A stretch of 8,399 nucleotides of DNA from Chloroflexota bacterium (lineage in GTDB: Bacteria; Chloroflexota; UBA6077): assembly GCA_021788565.1 (NCBI GenBank), contig JAJYKO010000194.1, positions 1-8,399 on the forward strand, written 5' to 3'. The notes under the pieces were generated by a model that worked only from the letters and a program-made list of their open reading frames with translations, did not search any database and was not told where the DNA came from. A program made the position numbers and the translations under genes. Positions within the stretch are counted from its first letter, which is position 1, and the number at the start of each line of letters is the position of its first letter. Of this stretch, positions 6,364 through 8,399 are shown one piece after another.

Positions 6364-6654
6364 TCAAGCGGTCTTACGATGCTCGCTTCTAAGGTGTTCC
6401 AGGATCCACATCCGGGCCAGGGTGGTGGGCCCAATACCTTGTTGGCGGGCTTGCTCCCGAATGCGCTGGATGTCTTCGGGTTCAAAACGAATGGTCAGGG
6501 TTCCGCTCTTGCGGGAGTGGTGGAAGCCTACCGTGGTTCCTTCGTCGATCTCATCCACGGCCGAGTGGCTGTCCCAGAACTCAGCCTCTTCCTCAACGGT
6601 CTCGAAAGGAGGGATAGGCTTGAGTGCCTCCCCGCGTCGTTCAATCCTCGTCAT
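6364..6654 (-). CDS. CopG-type antitoxin (BrnA-like), apparently without toxin
   Basis: This 96-residue protein matches the CopG-antitoxin family of type II TA systems (PF12441-like). The first half carries IPPFETVEEEAEFWDSHSAV (14-33) and DEIDEG, the acidic toxin-contact region. The second half carries the ribbon-helix-helix: strand GTLTIRFEP (51-59), helix DIQRIREQARQQ, turn GIGPTTLARMWILEHLR. These are close to the family consensus. The ATG at 6654 follows AAGGGGG by eight bases. An in-frame ATG at 6741 would add 29 residues not expected in the family. The usual partner, a BrnT-type toxin encoded just upstream, is not recognisable in 6655-6995. The gene is therefore an orphan antitoxin, perhaps a leftover or one acting in trans. 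Confidence 0.82.
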   Translation of the reverse strand: MTRIERRGEALKPIPPFETVEEEAEFWDSHSAVDEIDEGTTVGFHHSRKSGTLTIRFEPEDIQRIREQARQQGIGPTTLARMWILEHLRSEHRKTA

Positions 6655-6749
6655 GCTCTTCGCCCCCTTCTTCCAGGGCCGCCTCCCTGCAGAAACAGTG
6701 CGATGCTCGTCCACGATCAAGACCTTGATCACCAGGTCCATGGCAAGGG

Positions 6750-6778
6750 ATTGTGAGACAATGTCTTACAAGAATCAA
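6750..6778 (-). promoter_or_regulatory. Candidate promoter of the CopG antitoxin with embedded palindromic operator
   Basis: On the minus strand TTGATT (6778-6773) and CACAAT (6755-6750) are spaced by exactly 17 bases and each match sigma-70 consensus at four of six positions. A 21-bp palindrome at 6751-6771, TTGTGAGACA-A-TGTCTTACAA with a single mismatch between arms, fills the spacer and covers the -10. This is where an RHH repressor would block RNA polymerase. Transcription would begin near 6743, leaving ~90 bases before the ATG at 6654. Confidence 0.45.
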
Positions 6779-6794
6779 GTGCGGTGGGTCGGGC

Positions 6795-6816
6795 GGGCCG
6801 GCAGAGCCGCCGGCCC
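6795..6816. repeat. GGGCCGGC/GCCGGCCC hairpin ending in CCCCTAC
   Basis: An 8-bp perfect stem (6795-6802 with 6809-6816) has a six-base AGAGCC loop, followed by CTAC. The edge matches the CCCCTAC ends of the 216-288 element. It is probably a dispersed extragenic palindrome. Confidence 0.55.
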
Positions 6817-6932
6817 CTACACCGATTGCCTTGCCAGCACGAATGTGCGGCGAACTCGTCCAGTCGAGGCGTTCGAGCTTCAGTCTCCTGCCGATTAGGG
6901 AAACGGTTGCCACCAGGGTGGGACAGCCAGGC

Positions 6933-6953
6933 GGCAGGGGACAAGCCCCTGCC
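6933..6953. repeat. GGCAGGGG-ACAAG-CCCCTGCC hairpin ending in CCTACA
   Basis: An 8-bp perfect stem has the loop ACAAG and is followed by CTACA. The same five-base loop occurs in the hairpin at 3076-3094 on a different stem sequence. It lies 43 bases past the stop of the MFS gene on its transcript, so it might also act as a 3' mRNA stabiliser. There is no T-tract. Confidence 0.6.
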
Positions 6954-6995
6954 CTACAGAATCGAGCGAGCCAAGACGAGCTCTCTCCAGGTCCT

Positions 6996-8255
6996 TCACC
7001 GCTTTCCGTTGGCGAGGCGCGCGCTGGCCGGGTGGCGGCGCAAGGCCACAAGCGCGGTCACGCCCAGCAGGGCAATGACCCCCGACTGGGCGAAGCCGAG
7101 GCCCCACCCCAGGCCGGAGCCCGCGACGTCCAGCACCGCCCCCAGGGCCACCGGCCCCACGATGCTCGCGAGGAAGCCGATGAAGGATTGCACCGCCATG
7201 GTGGAGCCGAGCCGCCCGGGCTCGGCCAATTCCGTCACCGCGGTCGAGTAGACGGGAGAATCGGGGCCGATGGTGAGGCCGTACAGCAGCGCAACCGCGA
7301 ACAGTCCCCACCAGGGCCAGGAGCCGAGCCAGCCGATGCCGAGGGAGCAGAGGGCGCTGCCCGCCAGAAAGAAGCCCGCGGTGAGGGTCCGGCCGAAGCG
7401 ATCGGAGACGAAGCCGGCCATGGGCACGGCGAAGCTGCCCATGAGAAAGGCGGCACCGGCGATGGTCGCCCCCGTGGACGCGGCATCGCGCGCTGCATAG
7501 CCCTGGCTCACCAGGGCTGCCGCCAGGAACGGCGGGATCCAGGCCCGAGCAGCATAAAGTTCCCAGGTGTGGGCGGAGTAGGCACCCACGGTCAGGAGCG
7601 CGGGGCGGTTGGCCAGCACCGCTGGATCGAGCCGGCCGGAGCCACGTTGAGCCGGACGCGCCTTCAGGCCGCGCAGCGCGAGCCAGGCGATCACCGGCGC
7701 CAGAGTGGAGATGGCCGTCGTCGTCAAGTAGGCTTCCCGCCAGCCGAAGCGAAGCAGGATCCCTGTGACCAGCACCGACAGGCTGCTGCCCAGGTAGAAG
7801 GCCGCCACATAAAGCCCAATCGGACCACCCCTTCGATCCGGCGGGAAAAGCTCCGCGATCACTCGCAGCCCCGGCATGTACACCCCCACCAGGGCCAAGC
7901 CCGCGATGAAGCGGAGCAGAGCACCGCTAATGAAGCCCCCCGCCAGAATCGGGAACAGGGCGTTGCCAGCGGTAGAGAGGGCCGCGGAGATCACCAGGAC
8001 TCGGGTTGCGCCCACGCGGTCGGTGAGGGGGAGGAGCAGCAGGGTCGCCGCCACGTAGCCGGCCTGGTAGGCGGAGAAGATGAAGCCGGCCCCGACGCTG
8101 GTGAGTGACCACTCCCGCTGGATGAGAGGCAGGGCAGCGGCGTAGCTGGCGGATGGAAGCAGAGTCAGGCAGAGCACCGCGCTCAACCCCAGCACCGCCG
8201 GGGAGAGAACGCGGCGCGACGCGGGTTCGCCAGCCTCACGTTGTGACGCTGTCAT
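6996..8255 (-). CDS. Major facilitator superfamily transporter
   Basis: The 419-residue protein is a 12-helix MFS permease of the inner membrane, exchanging or exporting a small solute with protons. Hydrophobic helices begin after a ~18-residue polar N-terminus (VLSPAVLGLSAVLCLTLLP) and occur in two six-helix halves, separated by a basic loop near 194-218 (RGLKARPAQRGSGRL). The cytoplasmic loop 2-3 motif A is seen as LTDRVGATR (77-85), and its repeat in the second half as GFVSDRFGRT (281-290), a strong MFS signature. RFIAGLALVGVYMPGLRVIAE (115-135) is the TM4 arginine-containing helix. The pattern is closest to CynX/NimT-like members, but the substrate cannot be inferred. The ATG at 8255 lies in a 12-bp palindrome with no Shine-Dalgarno; upstream are heptamer repeats. 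Confidence 0.88.
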   Translation of the reverse strand: MTASQREAGEPASRRVLSPAVLGLSAVLCLTLLPSASYAAALPLIQREWSLTSVGAGFIFSAYQAGYVAATLLLLPLTDRVGATRVLVISAALSTAGNALFPILAGGFISGALLRFIAGLALVGVYMPGLRVIAELFPPDRRGGPIGLYVAAFYLGSSLSVLVTGILLRFGWREAYLTTTAISTLAPVIAWLALRGLKARPAQRGSGRLDPAVLANRPALLTVGAYSAHTWELYAARAWIPPFLAAALVSQGYAARDAASTGATIAGAAFLMGSFAVPMAGFVSDRFGRTLTAGFFLAGSALCSLGIGWLGSWPWWGLFAVALLYGLTIGPDSPVYSTAVTELAEPGRLGSTMAVQSFIGFLASIVGPVALGAVLDVAGSGLGWGLGFAQSGVIALLGVTALVALRRHPASARLANGKR

Positions 8256-8260
8256 GACAG
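8249..8260. promoter_or_regulatory. 12-bp perfect palindrome over the MFS start codon
   Basis: CTGTCATGACAG is self-complementary and contains the ATG (8255-8253 on the minus strand). It could be a small operator or a hairpin hiding the start codon. Chance is possible for a site of this size. Confidence 0.3.
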
Positions 8261-8293
8261 TTCTGGGTTCTGAGTTCTGAGTTCTGAGTTCTG
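8259..8293. repeat. Five tandem copies of the heptamer AGTTCTG
   Basis: Units at 8259-8265, 8266-8272 (variant GGTTCTG), 8273-8279, 8280-8286 and 8287-8293 are head to tail. The array occupies the place where the MFS ribosome-binding site should be. Short tandem heptamers like this change copy number by slippage. Here a change would alter promoter or leader spacing, not the reading frame. Confidence 0.85.
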
Positions 8294-8399
8294 AGAGATA
8301 TTTACCGTCCGCTCACCCTTCTGGGAGAGACTGGGCCGCCTCATCAGCTCGCGCAACTGACTATGAGCGTCGTTCCCTAAGTGCCCTCCGTCTTCCGAC
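8294..8399. other. Region upstream of the MFS gene, no gene seen
   Basis: No coding frame is supported. On the minus strand the AT-rich GGTAAATATC (around 8302-8311) could contain a -10 element for the MFS gene, but no matching -35 is clear. Confidence 0.35.

Larger units (their letters stand above)
6655..6995. other. Gene-free stretch upstream of the CopG antitoxin gene, with operator and two palindromes
   Basis: About 340 bases lack a recognisable gene. It holds the candidate promoter/operator at 6750-6778 and two GC-rich hairpins (6795-6816, 6933-6953). The in-frame stretch 6655-6741 could encode 29 residues ahead of the antitoxin but matches no family I can name with confidence. Confidence 0.5.

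Noticed and set aside
6183..6485. A 100-codon minus-strand frame containing WSDETP that recalls a transposase fragment
   Set aside because: It overlaps the CopG antitoxin in another frame and crosses the large hairpin, and the short motif alone does not show a transposase.
6753..8108. A 451-codon open frame on the + strand
   Set aside because: It lies antisense to the MFS gene, is composed almost wholly of Arg, Gly, Gln, Glu and His, and has no domain. It is a by-product of the high-GC MFS sequence on the other strand.
1..8399. CRISPR array, tRNA, rRNA, known riboswitch or intact IS
   Set aside because: No regularly spaced direct repeats, cloverleaf, ribosomal signature or full transposase frame with flanking repeats could be found by reading both strands.

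Overview
The window is a high-GC bacterial chromosomal segment from an organism I cannot identify with certainty. Environmental lineages rich in intergenic palindromes, such as Chloroflexota or Methylomirabilota, would fit. That is inference from GC-rich codon use, GTG starts and many dispersed inverted repeats, not from a marker gene. No rRNA, tRNA, CRISPR array, intact insertion sequence or phage gene is visible. I see seven to eight protein genes of ordinary families, and I did not find a clear new multi-gene defence or biosynthetic system.

Left part (1-2989): a 400-base leader holds two long inverted repeats. It is followed on the + strand by a flavin reductase-like FMN-binding protein (402-983) and a membrane-anchored GIDE-domain protein (1053-1883), the bacterial relative of the mitochondrial MUL1/MAPL BAM domain without its RING. 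Converging on them is a complete leuB (3-isopropylmalate dehydrogenase, 1907-2989, minus strand), which starts at a GTG with a strong Shine-Dalgarno.

Middle (2990-5397): about 600 bases without a gene are packed with hairpins over the first 330 bases. After them comes a + strand polytopic GT-C/GT39-like glycosyltransferase (3589-5211) whose base composition is clearly lower in GC than its neighbours, so it may have been acquired by transfer.

Right part (5398-8399, all minus strand): this holds a vapBC toxin-antitoxin pair with overlapping genes, an orphan CopG-type (BrnA-like) antitoxin preceded by a 21-bp palindrome embedded in a candidate promoter, and a 12-TM MFS transporter. The transporter's upstream region carries five tandem copies of a heptamer abutting a 12-bp palindrome over the start codon.

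The feature that unites the window is the intergenic palindromes. At least nine stem-forming elements lie between genes and none lies inside a gene. Several share CCTAC-type ends, and two have the same ACAAG loop with different stems, which suggests a dispersed REP/MITE-like family. The genes themselves appear functionally independent: amino-acid synthesis, redox, envelope glycan, TA stabilisation and export.
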